A DNA stretch of 64,000 bases from Haloactinospora alba (GTDB taxonomy: Bacteria > Actinomycetota > Actinomycetes > Streptosporangiales > Streptosporangiaceae). Made by a program: the position numbers and the translations under genes. The stretch covers positions 3,803,955 to 3,867,954 of the forward strand of contig NZ_VFQC01000001.1 in assembly GCF_006717075.1 (NCBI RefSeq), read 5' to 3'. Of this stretch, positions 35,441 through 42,957 are shown piece by piece. The notes under the pieces were generated by a model, which was given only the letters and a program-made list of their open reading frames with translations, had not been told where the DNA came from and searched no databases. Numbering within the stretch: position 1 is the first letter of the stretch; every line of letters begins with the position of its first letter.

Positions 35441-36912
35441 GCGGCGGCCCTCCTATGGTGCTCCCCGCAGGACAGCTCGACCAGGGCGGCACGGACCTCA
35501 TTCACGGTGGCCTCACCGAACTGAATACCGCTGCTGAAGTTGAACTCGTCCCTCTGCCGCATGGCTTCGTCCACACCGCGCTCGGTGAGGTCCACCGCCG
35601 TGTAGTTGAGCATCTGGGCGGAGGTGTAGCGGCCGGTGGACATCAACCGGTTCCACTCGGGGGTACCGGGGTAGGGGCGGAACTCGAACACGCTGCTGCG
35701 GAACCGACCGGGGGCGCGGTCGGTAAGGTTCCACAGCTCGTGCACGAGGTCGACGGTCTCGCGCATCTCTGCGCGACTCTCGCTGGGGAATCCGAGAATG
35801 AAGTACCCCTTCACCGAGATCCCGCGCTCGACGAGCCGGGTCACGGTCGAGCGGATCATGTCTTGGGTGATGCGCTTGTCGATGTGGGCCAGCATCCGTT
35901 CAGAACCGGACTCGATCCCCAAGGCCACCTCGCACAAGCCGTTCGCGACGAGCCGGTCCAGGACCTCGTCGCCTTCGCGGGCGAGCACGTTGATCCGTCC
36001 CGTAGCGTCCCAGACTGCCCAGTCGCCGACCCTGTGCGCGGCGAAGCCGTCCATCATCGTCTTGATGACGCGGCGAGCGCCCAGGAACAGGTCGTCGACG
36101 AACCGGAACGCAGTAACCCCGTAGGCGATGCGAAGCTGCTCCATCTCGGCCACCACGTTCTCGGCCGAGCGCACGCGGATCGTCACATCCGAGTTGGCCG
36201 AGACGGCGGCGCCGCAGAACGAGCAGTCATACGGGCAACCGCGGGCGCCGACCATGTTCGCTTCCCAACGGCCGGCGTCGTGATGGGGGTCTTGGGTAAG
36301 GTACCGCCGGTCGACGAACGGCATCGCGTTGATGTCGGGGGCAAGGTGGCGTCCCTGGCCGGGGCGACCGCCGGTCACCGGCTGCTTCAGTACGGGGTCG
36401 AGCCACATCACCCCGGGCAGATCTCCCCGGGTTAGGTGGTCGCCGAGCAGCTCGGCGACGCGGGTTTCACCCTCACCGATTACCAGGGCCTCGCACCGGG
36501 CCATGCGCCGATCGGTGAGAATCTCGGTCGGCATGGCCTTGGCCTGGTGTCCGCCAAGCAGGATCTTTATCCCCGGGTCGAGGGCGGCGGCAATGTTCGC
36601 GGAGATCTCGTAGGTCGGTGCGAGCAGGTTGAATCCGGCCCACCGAGGAGCGGCGGCGTTCACGGCCTGGGCGACGGCGGCGACCGGCATCCCGAGCGCC
36701 TCACCGTCGAGCACACCTGCGTTGAACCCGCAGTGCGCGGCGTAGGTGGCGATGTAGCCCATCCCGAGGACGGGAAGGGTGAAGTCGTTGACGCGAGGCC
36801 GTTCGGCGTAGTCACGCAATGGGGCATTGACCAGGAGCAGGTCGAGGTGGCGGGCGGGATTGTGGCCCGTGATCAGGTCATGAGGGTTCGTTCTGGTCGA
36901 GGGATTGAGCAC
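35437..36912 (-). CDS. B12-type radical SAM enzyme
   Basis: The 491-residue protein has an N-terminal cobalamin-binding-type Rossmann domain (residues about 23-170: LDLLLVNAPLRDY, ILLGGHQAKAMP) followed by a radical SAM barrel with the cluster motif C-x3-C-x2-C in GCPYDCSFCG (Cys226, 230, 233). ALGIESGSERML and KGYFILGFPSES are typical later strands. The base-off D-x-H-x2-G motif reads D-G-E-A-L-G, so B12 may bind differently or not at all. Members methylate or rearrange unreactive carbons. Placement among nucleotide enzymes suggests a nucleotide or base substrate; this is inference. Confidence 0.85.
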   Translation of the reverse strand: MLNPSTRTNPHDLITGHNPARHLDLLLVNAPLRDYAERPRVNDFTLPVLGMGYIATYAAHCGFNAGVLDGEALGMPVAAVAQAVNAAAPRWAGFNLLAPTYEISANIAAALDPGIKILLGGHQAKAMPTEILTDRRMARCEALVIGEGETRVAELLGDHLTRGDLPGVMWLDPVLKQPVTGGRPGQGRHLAPDINAMPFVDRRYLTQDPHHDAGRWEANMVGARGCPYDCSFCGAAVSANSDVTIRVRSAENVVAEMEQLRIAYGVTAFRFVDDLFLGARRVIKTMMDGFAAHRVGDWAVWDATGRINVLAREGDEVLDRLVANGLCEVALGIESGSERMLAHIDKRITQDMIRSTVTRLVERGISVKGYFILGFPSESRAEMRETVDLVHELWNLTDRAPGRFRSSVFEFRPYPGTPEWNRLMSTGRYTSAQMLNYTAVDLTERGVDEAMRQRDEFNFSSGIQFGEATVNEVRAALVELSCGEHHRRAAA

Positions 36913-37651
36913 GGTCGCCTCCCAGGGCGAGGGTGAGTGCGGTCAGAACGGACAGCTCGGAAGAGGAGTCGCAGTAGGCCGACCAGCAGGCCGCGAACGC
37001 GGCTTCCTGATCGGGAAGATCGAGGTCGGGGAAGGTTTGCCGGGTGTACTTGCGCACGGCCATGTCGCCGTGGGGGTAGAGGGAGAAGTCGCCGGTGAGG
37101 TCGGCGGTGGCCGCACCGGCGGTCCAGGGGCCGATCCGGGGAACCGCTTGCAGCTCGGTCACGAGGTCGGCGGGAGGCAGCTGCTCCCACTCCTCGCCGT
37201 GGTCGAGGACAGCCTGGGCGGCCGCACGGAGCGGATCGCGCTTGAACGCCATGCCCAGCTCGGTGAACACCTCGTCATCAAGGGCCAGCACCAACTCGGG
37301 AGCAGGAAAGACCCGGCCGACCTCGGCGATTTCGCCGTAAGCACTGGTGAAGCGCTGATACATGAGGCGGGCTTGGTCGGCACGGATGACCTGCCGAATG
37401 ATCGCGGTCGCGATCGCTTCCCACAGGTCGGGAGTACGCATCCGGGCGACGCGGCCACGGTATTCCAGCCGTCGACGCAGTAGCTCGGGGACGCGATCGG
37501 AGAGTTCGGCAGGCTCGTAGATGTCGATGACGGGGCCGGGCTTCGACAGTTCGATCCCGGCGGCACTCGCTGATGCCAGCGAGACGCCGTTGGCCGTGCG
37601 GACGAGGCGGCGGCCGTTGTTCCAAGCGGGATGTTCGCACAGGGTGCGCAT
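36878..37651 (-). CDS. HhH-GPD (AlkA/EndoIII-fold) DNA glycosylase-like protein
   Basis: The 257-residue protein carries DLWEAIATAIIRQVI near 75-89 (the glycosylase helix that normally reads EALVxAILxQQ), the helix-hairpin-helix VPRIGPWTAGAA at 170-181, and a candidate catalytic Asp196 in YPHGDMAVRK. No C-terminal Fe-S cysteines are seen, so it resembles AlkA-type base excision enzymes. The ATG at 37651 has AAAGGAGCG upstream. Its end overlaps the radical SAM start by 35 bases. It could remove a base made by the island pathway, or release it as a free building block. Confidence 0.75.
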   Translation of the reverse strand: MRTLCEHPAWNNGRRLVRTANGVSLASASAAGIELSKPGPVIDIYEPAELSDRVPELLRRRLEYRGRVARMRTPDLWEAIATAIIRQVIRADQARLMYQRFTSAYGEIAEVGRVFPAPELVLALDDEVFTELGMAFKRDPLRAAAQAVLDHGEEWEQLPPADLVTELQAVPRIGPWTAGAATADLTGDFSLYPHGDMAVRKYTRQTFPDLDLPDQEAAFAACWSAYCDSSSELSVLTALTLALGGDRAQSLDQNEPS

Positions 37652-37850
37652 GGTGTCGCTCCTTTCGTAGGGGGTTTGCACCCTCCCATGAGGCGGGGAT
37701 TGCGAACGCAGTAGAAGGGGGAGGCGCCCGGCGACAGCCATGTGCACCGGACTCCCCGCTGTGGACGCCTGCGACTTCCCTTCGTCATTCACCAGCAGGC
37801 ACCCGAGGAGAGCGGTTCAGCGCAGTCTTCGGGAGGCGAGAGACCGAGCT

Positions 37851-38084
37851 TCACCGCAGCGGAGTTCGAATCGGTTCGTGACGGGTGTCCTCGTGCCGAG
37901 CGCGGTAGCGGAGCTTGGCCAGCAGGGCGTCACATGTTTCCGCGGTCATCCGCTCATGCGGGTCGGGGCCGGTCCAACCGAGCGGCCGGAAGGCGACGTA
38001 CTGCTGGTCGTCGTCGATCGACAAGATCCACTTATCGGAGATCAGGTCCCCGATGGGATAGTGCGGTTGCTGCGCCCACCTCAT
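37851..38084 (-). CDS. Small hypothetical protein
   Basis: A 77-residue protein starting MRWAQQPHYPIGDLISDKWI and containing DDDQQYVAFRPLGW. It has no Cys and no membrane helix; no family recognised. Its start shares one base with the upstream stop (TGATG), so the two small genes are coupled. It lies 200 bases before the glycosylase gene on the same strand. Confidence 0.5.
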   Translation of the reverse strand: MRWAQQPHYPIGDLISDKWILSIDDDQQYVAFRPLGWTGPDPHERMTAETCDALLAKLRYRARHEDTRHEPIRTPLR

Positions 38085-38506
38085 CACCGGGCACCTCCTA
38101 CTCCAGCCGGTACGGGATCGCCGATGTCCATCAGGAGCGCCAGGGCGAGACGCAGCCGATCGGGCCGCGCATGCCAGCGCCGGCGCTTGTGCTCGAGGTG
38201 CAGCACATACGGTCGGGCGGGCGACACGATCGCGGTGGCCTCGGGCGCCGGGCTGGAAACGGTCATCGGTAGAAGCTCGACGGTCTTCGCTCTCGCGGTG
38301 CATCGGCGGCGGGGTTTCCACCAGGCGGAGAAACCCCAGGTGGCCTCAGCGGGACGGAACTTGTCCGCCCACTCGGCGTCAACTGAGCTGCATGGATTCG
38401 CTGCGATCGGGCCATGTGTGTACTCCTCCGGCGGCTCGCTGACGACCATCAGCGCGCGAGCACAACCGGATTGGTCGGCTTGTCGCCGCTTTTCGGGGGC
38501 GACCAT
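38084..38506 (-). CDS. Hypothetical island protein
   Basis: A 140-residue protein with no recognised family, rich in Trp and Arg in its middle (FSAWWKPRRRCTARAK) with a helical C-terminus. The ATG at 38506 is favoured because it sits at the edge of the divergent promoter region; the ribosome site is weak and 38449 is an alternative. Its neighbour across the promoter is the HTH/TPR regulator. Confidence 0.45.
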   Translation of the reverse strand: MVAPEKRRQADQSGCARALMVVSEPPEEYTHGPIAANPCSSVDAEWADKFRPAEATWGFSAWWKPRRRCTARAKTVELLPMTVSSPAPEATAIVSPARPYVLHLEHKRRRWHARPDRLRLALALLMDIGDPVPAGVGGAR

Positions 38507-38589
38507 TTTCGTGTGCGGTGACACAAGGCGATGTAACGTCGAGTAGCAACAATTAAGGAATCTCCCGGCGATATACGAGGGCGGTATGA
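38507..38589. promoter_or_regulatory. Divergent promoter of the island
   Basis: Eighty bases of AT-rich DNA (AGTAGCAACAATTAAGGAAT) separate the divergent small genes and the regulator. TGTAAC and ATATAC are -10-like boxes. It is the likely operator for the regulator encoded to the right. Confidence 0.45.
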
Positions 38590-40086
38590 ATGAGCGACCC
38601 CCACCTTTCAGAACGCCTCTCAATCCCCCTGGCCTTCTGGTCTCGCGCCGAGGTCCTGCACGTCTTGGAGAACCACGACGCCGGCGCCCTGTTCCGCCTC
38701 GTCCGGCAGTACTGCGGGGCGAGCCAGCAGGCGATCGGAGCGGCCGTCGACCTCGCGCAGCCGCACGTCAGCCGGATCATGTCCGGTCGACAGCAGATGA
38801 CGGCGCTTCAGAGCTGGCAGCGAGTAGCAGACGGTCTCGGAATGCCGAACGAGGCCCGTCACATGATCGGGCTCGCCGATGCCCGGTCCGTATATGTCGG
38901 TGGCAACTCCCGATCCGGTACGCCAGCTGCCGCAACAGGTGATCTATGGTCAGCGCCGAGAACAGTTGAGGACATCGCCGAGATCACGCTGAAGGACCTG
39001 ATGAAACGCAGAGAGGCCCTTGCTGTCGGCGGCGCACTCGTCGTCGGTGCGGCGCTCACCGAGACGCTCGAACACTGGTTGCTGCCGCCCGGGGGCATCC
39101 TGGACCGCGGTAAGGGGTCGCTCGGTGAAACCGAGCTTCAGCGGATCGAGGCCGCGACCGTGGCGCTTCGGCACTGGGACGACCGCTGGCGTCTGGGCAT
39201 CCGCCGCAAAGCCGTCGTCGGCCAGCTCTCCGAGGTCTCCGAACTCGCCGCAACCGCGCAGTCGGCACCAGTTCAGGCACGACTCTTCGTCGTCATGGCC
39301 GAGCTATCGAAGATCGCCGCGTCCATGTCCTACGACGCAGGCGACCACCCGGCCGCCCAGAAGTACTACACGCTCTCGCTGCGGGCGATACACCAGGCCG
39401 GACCGGAGCACAAGCTGTACGGCGTCGGCGTCCTGGCCGACATGGCACGCCAGTTGCTGGACACGAAGAACCCCCGCGGCGCCCTCGACATCTCCCGGAT
39501 CGCCCTGGACAGCGCCCAGTCGTACAACGCGCCGCCAACAGTGCTGGCGATGCTCCGCACCCGCGAGGGATGGTCCTACGCCAGCATGGGGCGCGCAGCG
39601 GCCTACGCGCGGTCCGTCGCCCAAGCCGAGGAACTCCTGGAAGAAGGAAACAGCGAGGAGCTTCCGAGCTGGGCGCGCAACTTCGACCATGCCGAGCTGT
39701 CCGGGGTTGTCGGCGCCCGGTACCGGGATCTCGTCCTCGGCCAGGACGACAAGGCGGCGCGGACCAAGTACGCACGATCGTCGGCGACCTACATCACCCA
39801 GGCCCTTCGGCTGCGGAATCCGGCGAAGAAGCGCAACCGGGCGTTCGACCTGGTCGGCCTGGGGCGAACCTACCTCGTTCTAGGCGAGCCCGAGGAGGCC
39901 GCACGGGTCATCAACCAGGCCGCCGGCATCGAACGTGACCTCGGATCGGGGCGGGTACGCCGGCGCCTGCACGACTGGCATCGCGAAGCCGCCGCCTTCC
40001 ACCGTGAGTCCGCTGTGGCCGAGGCCCGCGAGGAGCTGTCGAATACCCTGCTGGTCGAACCCTCGACCTCGAAGGAGATGGCATGA
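38590..40086 (+). CDS. Helix-turn-helix regulator with TPR-like C-terminal region
   Basis: The 498-residue protein has an XRE-like DNA-binding domain near residues 33-88 (YCGASQQAIGAAVDLAQPHV is the core) and a long helical part from 170 to 480 with repeated TPR-like pairs (YTLSLRAIHQAGPEHKLYGV, FDLVGLGRTYLVLGEPEEAA). A short hydrophobic segment at about 145-165 links them. This architecture is common in Streptomyces regulators of signalling or accessory loci. It overlaps the SLOG-like gene by four bases (ATGA) and is divergent from the metabolic genes, so it is the probable controller of the island. Confidence 0.78.
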   Translation: MSDPHLSERLSIPLAFWSRAEVLHVLENHDAGALFRLVRQYCGASQQAIGAAVDLAQPHVSRIMSGRQQMTALQSWQRVADGLGMPNEARHMIGLADARSVYVGGNSRSGTPAAATGDLWSAPRTVEDIAEITLKDLMKRREALAVGGALVVGAALTETLEHWLLPPGGILDRGKGSLGETELQRIEAATVALRHWDDRWRLGIRRKAVVGQLSEVSELAATAQSAPVQARLFVVMAELSKIAASMSYDAGDHPAAQKYYTLSLRAIHQAGPEHKLYGVGVLADMARQLLDTKNPRGALDISRIALDSAQSYNAPPTVLAMLRTREGWSYASMGRAAAYARSVAQAEELLEEGNSEELPSWARNFDHAELSGVVGARYRDLVLGQDDKAARTKYARSSATYITQALRLRNPAKKRNRAFDLVGLGRTYLVLGEPEEAARVINQAAGIERDLGSGRVRRRLHDWHREAAAFHRESAVAEAREELSNTLLVEPSTSKEMA

Positions 40087-40565
40087 CACGGATCGGGATC
40101 ACCGGTCACTCCAGCCTCTCGGCCGACAGCGTCCCTCTCGTGCGTAAGGCCCTGACCGAGGTGCTCGCACCGTACAGCGACGGCGACCTGATCGGCCTCT
40201 CCTGCCTTGCCCGTGGAGCCGACCAGATCTTCGCCGAGGCCGTTCTGGAGACCGGCGGGAAACTCGAAGTCGTGCTTCCCTCGGTCGACTACCGCGAGGC
40301 GAAGGTGAAGCCGTACAACCTCGACCAGTTCGACGATCTCCTGATGCGCTCGACGCTGGTCCGCTACATGCCGCACAAGACAGCGGGGCGAGAAGCCTAC
40401 GAGGACGCGAACGAGGCGATCCTGGGCGGGATCGACCGGCTCGTTGCCGTCTGGGACGGCCAGCCTTCCGGCGGCAAGGGCGGAACCGGAGACGCGGTCG
40501 AGGCCGCCCGCGGCCGGGGCGTCCCGGTCGACGTCGTCTGGCCGGACGGCGCTCGGCGAGAATGA
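40083..40565 (+). CDS. SLOG/DprA-like Rossmann protein
   Basis: The 160-residue protein begins RIGITGHSSLSADSV, continues with a GLSCLARGADQIFAEAVLE loop, an LEVVLPSVDY strand, and ends in LVAVWDGQPSGGKGGTGDAV and VPVDVVWPDG. This G-x-x-GH, S-x-LA-x-GAD and GGT-D pattern marks the SLOG superfamily (YspA, DprA, LOG, TIR-allied sensors), which binds nucleotides or nucleotide-derived signals and recurs in conflict systems. Coupling to the HTH/TPR regulator suggests a sensor-regulator pair. Confidence 0.72.
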   Translation: MTRIGITGHSSLSADSVPLVRKALTEVLAPYSDGDLIGLSCLARGADQIFAEAVLETGGKLEVVLPSVDYREAKVKPYNLDQFDDLLMRSTLVRYMPHKTAGREAYEDANEAILGGIDRLVAVWDGQPSGGKGGTGDAVEAARGRGVPVDVVWPDGARRE

Positions 40566-40742
40566 TCTGTTCCCGCGTGCAGAAGGACCGCTCCCTGGTG
40601 TGGAGCAGCCCTTTCGGTTTCTGGAGCGGTAGCAGTTGCACCGGGGATCAATGGCATCTCACTCCGGATCATGAGACGAGAAACCCCAGATGGAGACGCA
40701 TGCCTGAGATCGGATGAGACAAAGTGAGATGTCCGTTTTATA

Positions 40743-40798
40743 ACTGCTAATGCGGTTAGGGGGCAACTCCTTCGAGGGTTCGAATCCCTCATCCTCCG
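40743..40798 (+). repeat. Right attachment repeat (attR), partial tRNA-Ser
   Basis: An exact 56-base copy of the tRNA-Ser(GCU) 3' part, lacking the acceptor and D arms at its 5' side, so it is not a working tRNA. It is followed by a strong terminator, as expected if this was the original tRNA 3' end before insertion. Confidence 0.92.
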
Positions 40799-40806
40799 TA
40801 AGCCGC

Positions 40807-40843
40807 CCGGGGTCCGACGCACAGCGTCGGACCCCGGTTTTTT
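40807..40843 (+). terminator. Original tRNA-Ser terminator beyond attR
   Basis: A perfect 14-bp stem (CCGGGGTCCGACGC and its complement) with loop ACA, followed by TTTTTT. Confidence 0.88.
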
Positions 40844-40951
40844 CTTTGGGTTCGGGTCGCGGCCCGCGGCCCACAGGGTCCTATCGCCCTCCGTAGGACC
40901 AGTTCAGCGGTCCCGTCTCTCCCGGTTCACGGCACCCCTCGGCCAGCAGAA

Positions 40952-40999
40952 GGTCACGTGTGTGTACCGCTCGATGACGGCCATGCGGGTGTGGGCCAA
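40952..40999 (-). pseudogene. C-terminal remnant of a tyrosine recombinase
   Basis: The minus strand encodes LAHTRMAVIERYTHVT, which matches the box II end of tyrosine integrases: (L-G)H followed nine residues later by the active-site Tyr in RYTHV. The preceding sequence does not continue the family. It may be the end of the integrase that inserted the island or of another element. Confidence 0.4.
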
Positions 41000-41027
41000 G
41001 GACCACCTGTCACCGACCTTCCCCGCG

Positions 41028-41116
41028 GCCCCCTCCCCGCGTGCGTGGGGCTCACGCCAGCATGCATGGGTAGACTCATCAGAGCTTCGGTCCATCCCCA
41101 CGTGCGTGGGGCTCAC
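41028..41116. CRISPR. Two-repeat, one-spacer type I-E-like CRISPR fragment
   Basis: Two 28-bp repeats end in CGTGCGTGGGGCTCAC (first at 41028-41055, second at 41089-41116) and are separated by a 33-base spacer, giving the 61-base period of type I-E arrays. The inner CCCC-x-CGTGCGTGGGG forms the usual repeat hairpin. The 5' half of the first repeat is diverged. No cas gene is in the window. Confidence 0.6.
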
Positions 41117-41284
41117 TCTTCGCCACCTGCGACAATACGCGGCGTTATTCTCTTGTGATTCAACATGGCCGGTGCTTCGGCGAATGCGGTCAGGATCTGA
41201 CCGTACCGTTCCGCTGCTGTGTGCACGCCCCCTATGGGAACACGGAAATCCGGCTACCCCCGGACGCAGCGTGAGAGGGAAGGA

Positions 41285-41312
41285 CGCCCGGGGGCGGAGT
41301 GACCCCCGGGCG
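41285..41312. terminator. Hairpin after module B operon
   Basis: A perfect 10-bp stem (CGCCCGGGGG with CCCCCGGGCG) and eight-base loop, about 100 bases beyond the last module B stop on the minus strand. Confidence 0.6.
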
Positions 41313-41413
41313 CTGGGAGATTGGCAGCACCCGGGGGAAGGAGGTGTGCGCCGCCACCCACGCACACCCCCACCTGCGCGCCCGGTCGAGAAAAGGCGCG
41401 CGTCCACGTGGGT

Positions 41414-41815
41414 CTACTCGCGCAGTTCGGTCGGGATCCAGTCGGTCAGGGTGCGCGGGTTGGCGTGCCGCACCAGCCCACCACTGAGGGGCCGTACGAG
41501 CACCTCGCCAGCGTCCGTTCCGGGCTGGGGTGTGTGGCCGGTGACCACGTGCACGGTGGAACCGGCCGCGTGCAGCCGCACCCGCAGTCCCACGGGCCAG
41601 CGGCACTGCAGATACGACAGATCCCCATTGGAGAGCCGCTCCACCTCCTCTGGGTGGACGGTGACCGTGTGGGCGTCGCCGGCCGTTTCGCGGGGTGCCA
41701 GCCGCAGCATCCCGTCATCCTGCTGTGTGACGACATCCCACGGGGTGAGGCCGTCGGGTTCTCCGGACAGCCGCACCCACATGCCGGGTTCCCATCCGGT
41801 GTCTACTCCTCGCAC
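41414..41815 (-). CDS. Hypothetical protein (module B gene 4)
   Basis: The 133-residue protein is beta-rich: PGMWVRLSGEPDGLTPWDVV, HTVTVHPEEVERLS and LRVRLHAAGSTVHVVTGHTP. It has no Cys and no membrane helix; no family recognised. The GTG start lies inside the end of gene 3 (13-base overlap). Module A has no counterpart, only an 11-codon frame at the same place. Confidence 0.55.
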   Translation of the reverse strand: MRGVDTGWEPGMWVRLSGEPDGLTPWDVVTQQDDGMLRLAPRETAGDAHTVTVHPEEVERLSNGDLSYLQCRWPVGLRVRLHAAGSTVHVVTGHTPQPGTDAGEVLVRPLSGGLVRHANPRTLTDWIPTELRE

Positions 41816-42009
41816 GGGCCACCACCTCCCCCAGCGCTATGCTGGTGGGAAACCATCTCCTCGTCGCCGAGCCAGGCAACCACGCGGGCGTGCAGTTCCT
41901 GCAGGATGTCGCGCAACTGGCCGGGCCACAGGGCGTTGCCGTCCATGGCCTGGGCGAGCTGCTCCACCAGGTCGAGCAGTTCTCGGCGTTCCTGCGGGGT
42001 GAGGTTCAC
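41803..42009 (-). CDS. Small helical protein (module B gene 3)
   Basis: Homologue of module A gene 3. The 68 residues begin NLTPQERRELLDLVEQLAQA, nearly identical to the module A N-terminus, then diverge into a Gly/His-rich tail. The GTG start overlaps gene 2's stop by four bases, as in module A. Confidence 0.62.
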   Translation of the reverse strand: MNLTPQERRELLDLVEQLAQAMDGNALWPGQLRDILQELHARVVAWLGDEEMVSHQHSAGGGGGPCEE

Positions 42010-42221
42010 GGCTGGTCACCCCCCTCCTCCTGATGGTTCATGGCGGCCATAAGGTCCTGGACCTGGCCGGGCGCGAACCGGCGGTGCCCACCCGGAGTGA
42101 CCAGGACCGGAGACAAGCGGCCCTCGCGCACCCAGGCGTTGACCGTGGAGGTGGTCACACCGAACACCTCGGCCACATCACCCGGACGCAACGGAGAGGA
42201 CCAGATCTCGGGGATACTCAC
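42006..42221 (-). CDS. Excisionase/MerR-like helix-turn-helix protein (module B gene 2)
   Basis: A 71-residue homologue of module A gene 2: RPGDVAEVFGVTTSTVNAWV and TPGGHRRFAP are conserved. The GTG start overlaps the gene 1 stop (GTGA), so the longer frame reading upstream is rejected. Most differences from copy A lie at the two ends, as expected if the DNA-binding core is under selection. Confidence 0.8.
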   Translation of the reverse strand: MSIPEIWSSPLRPGDVAEVFGVTTSTVNAWVREGRLSPVLVTPGGHRRFAPGQVQDLMAAMNHQEEGGDQP

Positions 42222-42676
42222 CAGGCCACCCCCACCGTGCTCTTCTCCTCGCGCTGGGACAGCCACCGGCGCACCAGCGGAGACAGTGCCTCGCGGACAT
42301 CGTCCAACCCATCCCCATACGTCGGCGGGGCGGGTTCGGGTGTGGTGGTAGAGCCACAGGCTGGGCACCACCCGGCCTCGTACTCTCGCTCCTGGCGGAG
42401 GCGCTCAAGCTCGGTCACATAGGGCCGCACAGGGCTGTGCTCCTCAGGGTCGATCCACTCGGGGTCGGGAAACGTCCCGCCGACCGGTTCTGGCAAGCGT
42501 GGCGAGGGCACGGTGAACCGACGCGCCGTGGTACGGCGCTGAGACAGCGGGGGCGGGGACACGCATGGGGCAGTGGGGGCGTGACGCCCTGGTCGGCGGA
42601 CGGGCGCAACCAGGGCGACGGTCAGCATCAAAAGCAGCGTCCATAGGTACGCGAAGGTGCGGATAAACTGGGGCAT
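42218..42676 (-). CDS. Small membrane-anchored protein with CxxC motif (module B gene 1)
   Basis: A 152-residue homologue of module A gene 1, with one N-terminal membrane segment (FIRTFAYLWTLLLMLTVALV), a Pro/Arg linker, DPEEHSPVRPYV, a CPACG knuckle and YGDGLDDVREALSPLVRRWL. ATG 42676 has GGAG eight bases upstream; a longer frame is rejected because it would cross the conserved leader hairpin. Confidence 0.68.
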   Translation of the reverse strand: MPQFIRTFAYLWTLLLMLTVALVAPVRRPGRHAPTAPCVSPPPLSQRRTTARRFTVPSPRLPEPVGGTFPDPEWIDPEEHSPVRPYVTELERLRQEREYEAGWCPACGSTTTPEPAPPTYGDGLDDVREALSPLVRRWLSQREEKSTVGVAW

Positions 42677-42705
42677 GTCATCGACTCCGTTCAGTCGGTG
42701 GCCAC

Positions 42706-42736
42706 ACCTCCGGAGAGTTCGGGCTCTCGCGGAGGT
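42706..42736 (-). promoter_or_regulatory. Conserved leader hairpin, module B
   Basis: Read on the minus strand: ACCTCCG, bulged C, GAGAG, loop CCCGAA, CTCTC, CGGAGGT. The fold equals that before module A, with two compensated base-pair changes. On the plus strand it is followed by CTTTTT, so it may also act as a terminator for reading from the left. Confidence 0.65.
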
Positions 42737-42957
42737 CTTTTTCTGACGTGGCGGCGGCACTGGGGCCAGCAACGCCAGCGCGGTCATCAGGACAAGCAAC
42801 TCATCAGACCTCCCTGGAGGCCAGTTCGGCCGGGAAGTCGGCGGGAACATCGAACAGGACCATCGTTACGCATCTCAAAAAAATTTGCAATGCTAAACCT
42901 AGTACTGACTGAAAGATGTTGCTGAAGCTGCTAACTAATAGTTAAGAGGTGCGCAAA

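Larger units (their letters stand above)
33579..40798. mobile_element. Island integrated at tRNA-Ser(GCU), about 7.2 kb, no integrase
   Basis: The element is bounded by exact 56-bp repeats of the tRNA-Ser 3' part. Inside are a decayed group II intron, then Nudix hydrolase, thymidylate-kinase-like, radical SAM and HhH-GPD glycosylase genes (minus strand), two small genes, and a divergent helix-turn-helix/TPR regulator with a SLOG-like gene. No integrase, excisionase, replication or transfer gene is present, so the element is either fixed, mobilised by a factor encoded elsewhere, or has lost its integrase. The gene next to attR, where int normally sits, is the SLOG-like gene. Confidence 0.8.
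40844..41413. other. Gene-free stretch with integrase remnant and CRISPR fragment
   Basis: About 570 bases without an intact gene. It holds the tail of a tyrosine recombinase (40952-40999), two CRISPR-like repeats (41028-41116) and a hairpin (41285-41312). A longer minus-strand frame across it is a patchwork of these pieces. Confidence 0.55.

Noticed and set aside
40743..40798. Second working tRNA-Ser gene
   Set aside because: The acceptor and D arms are missing at the 5' side; only the 3' part is present.
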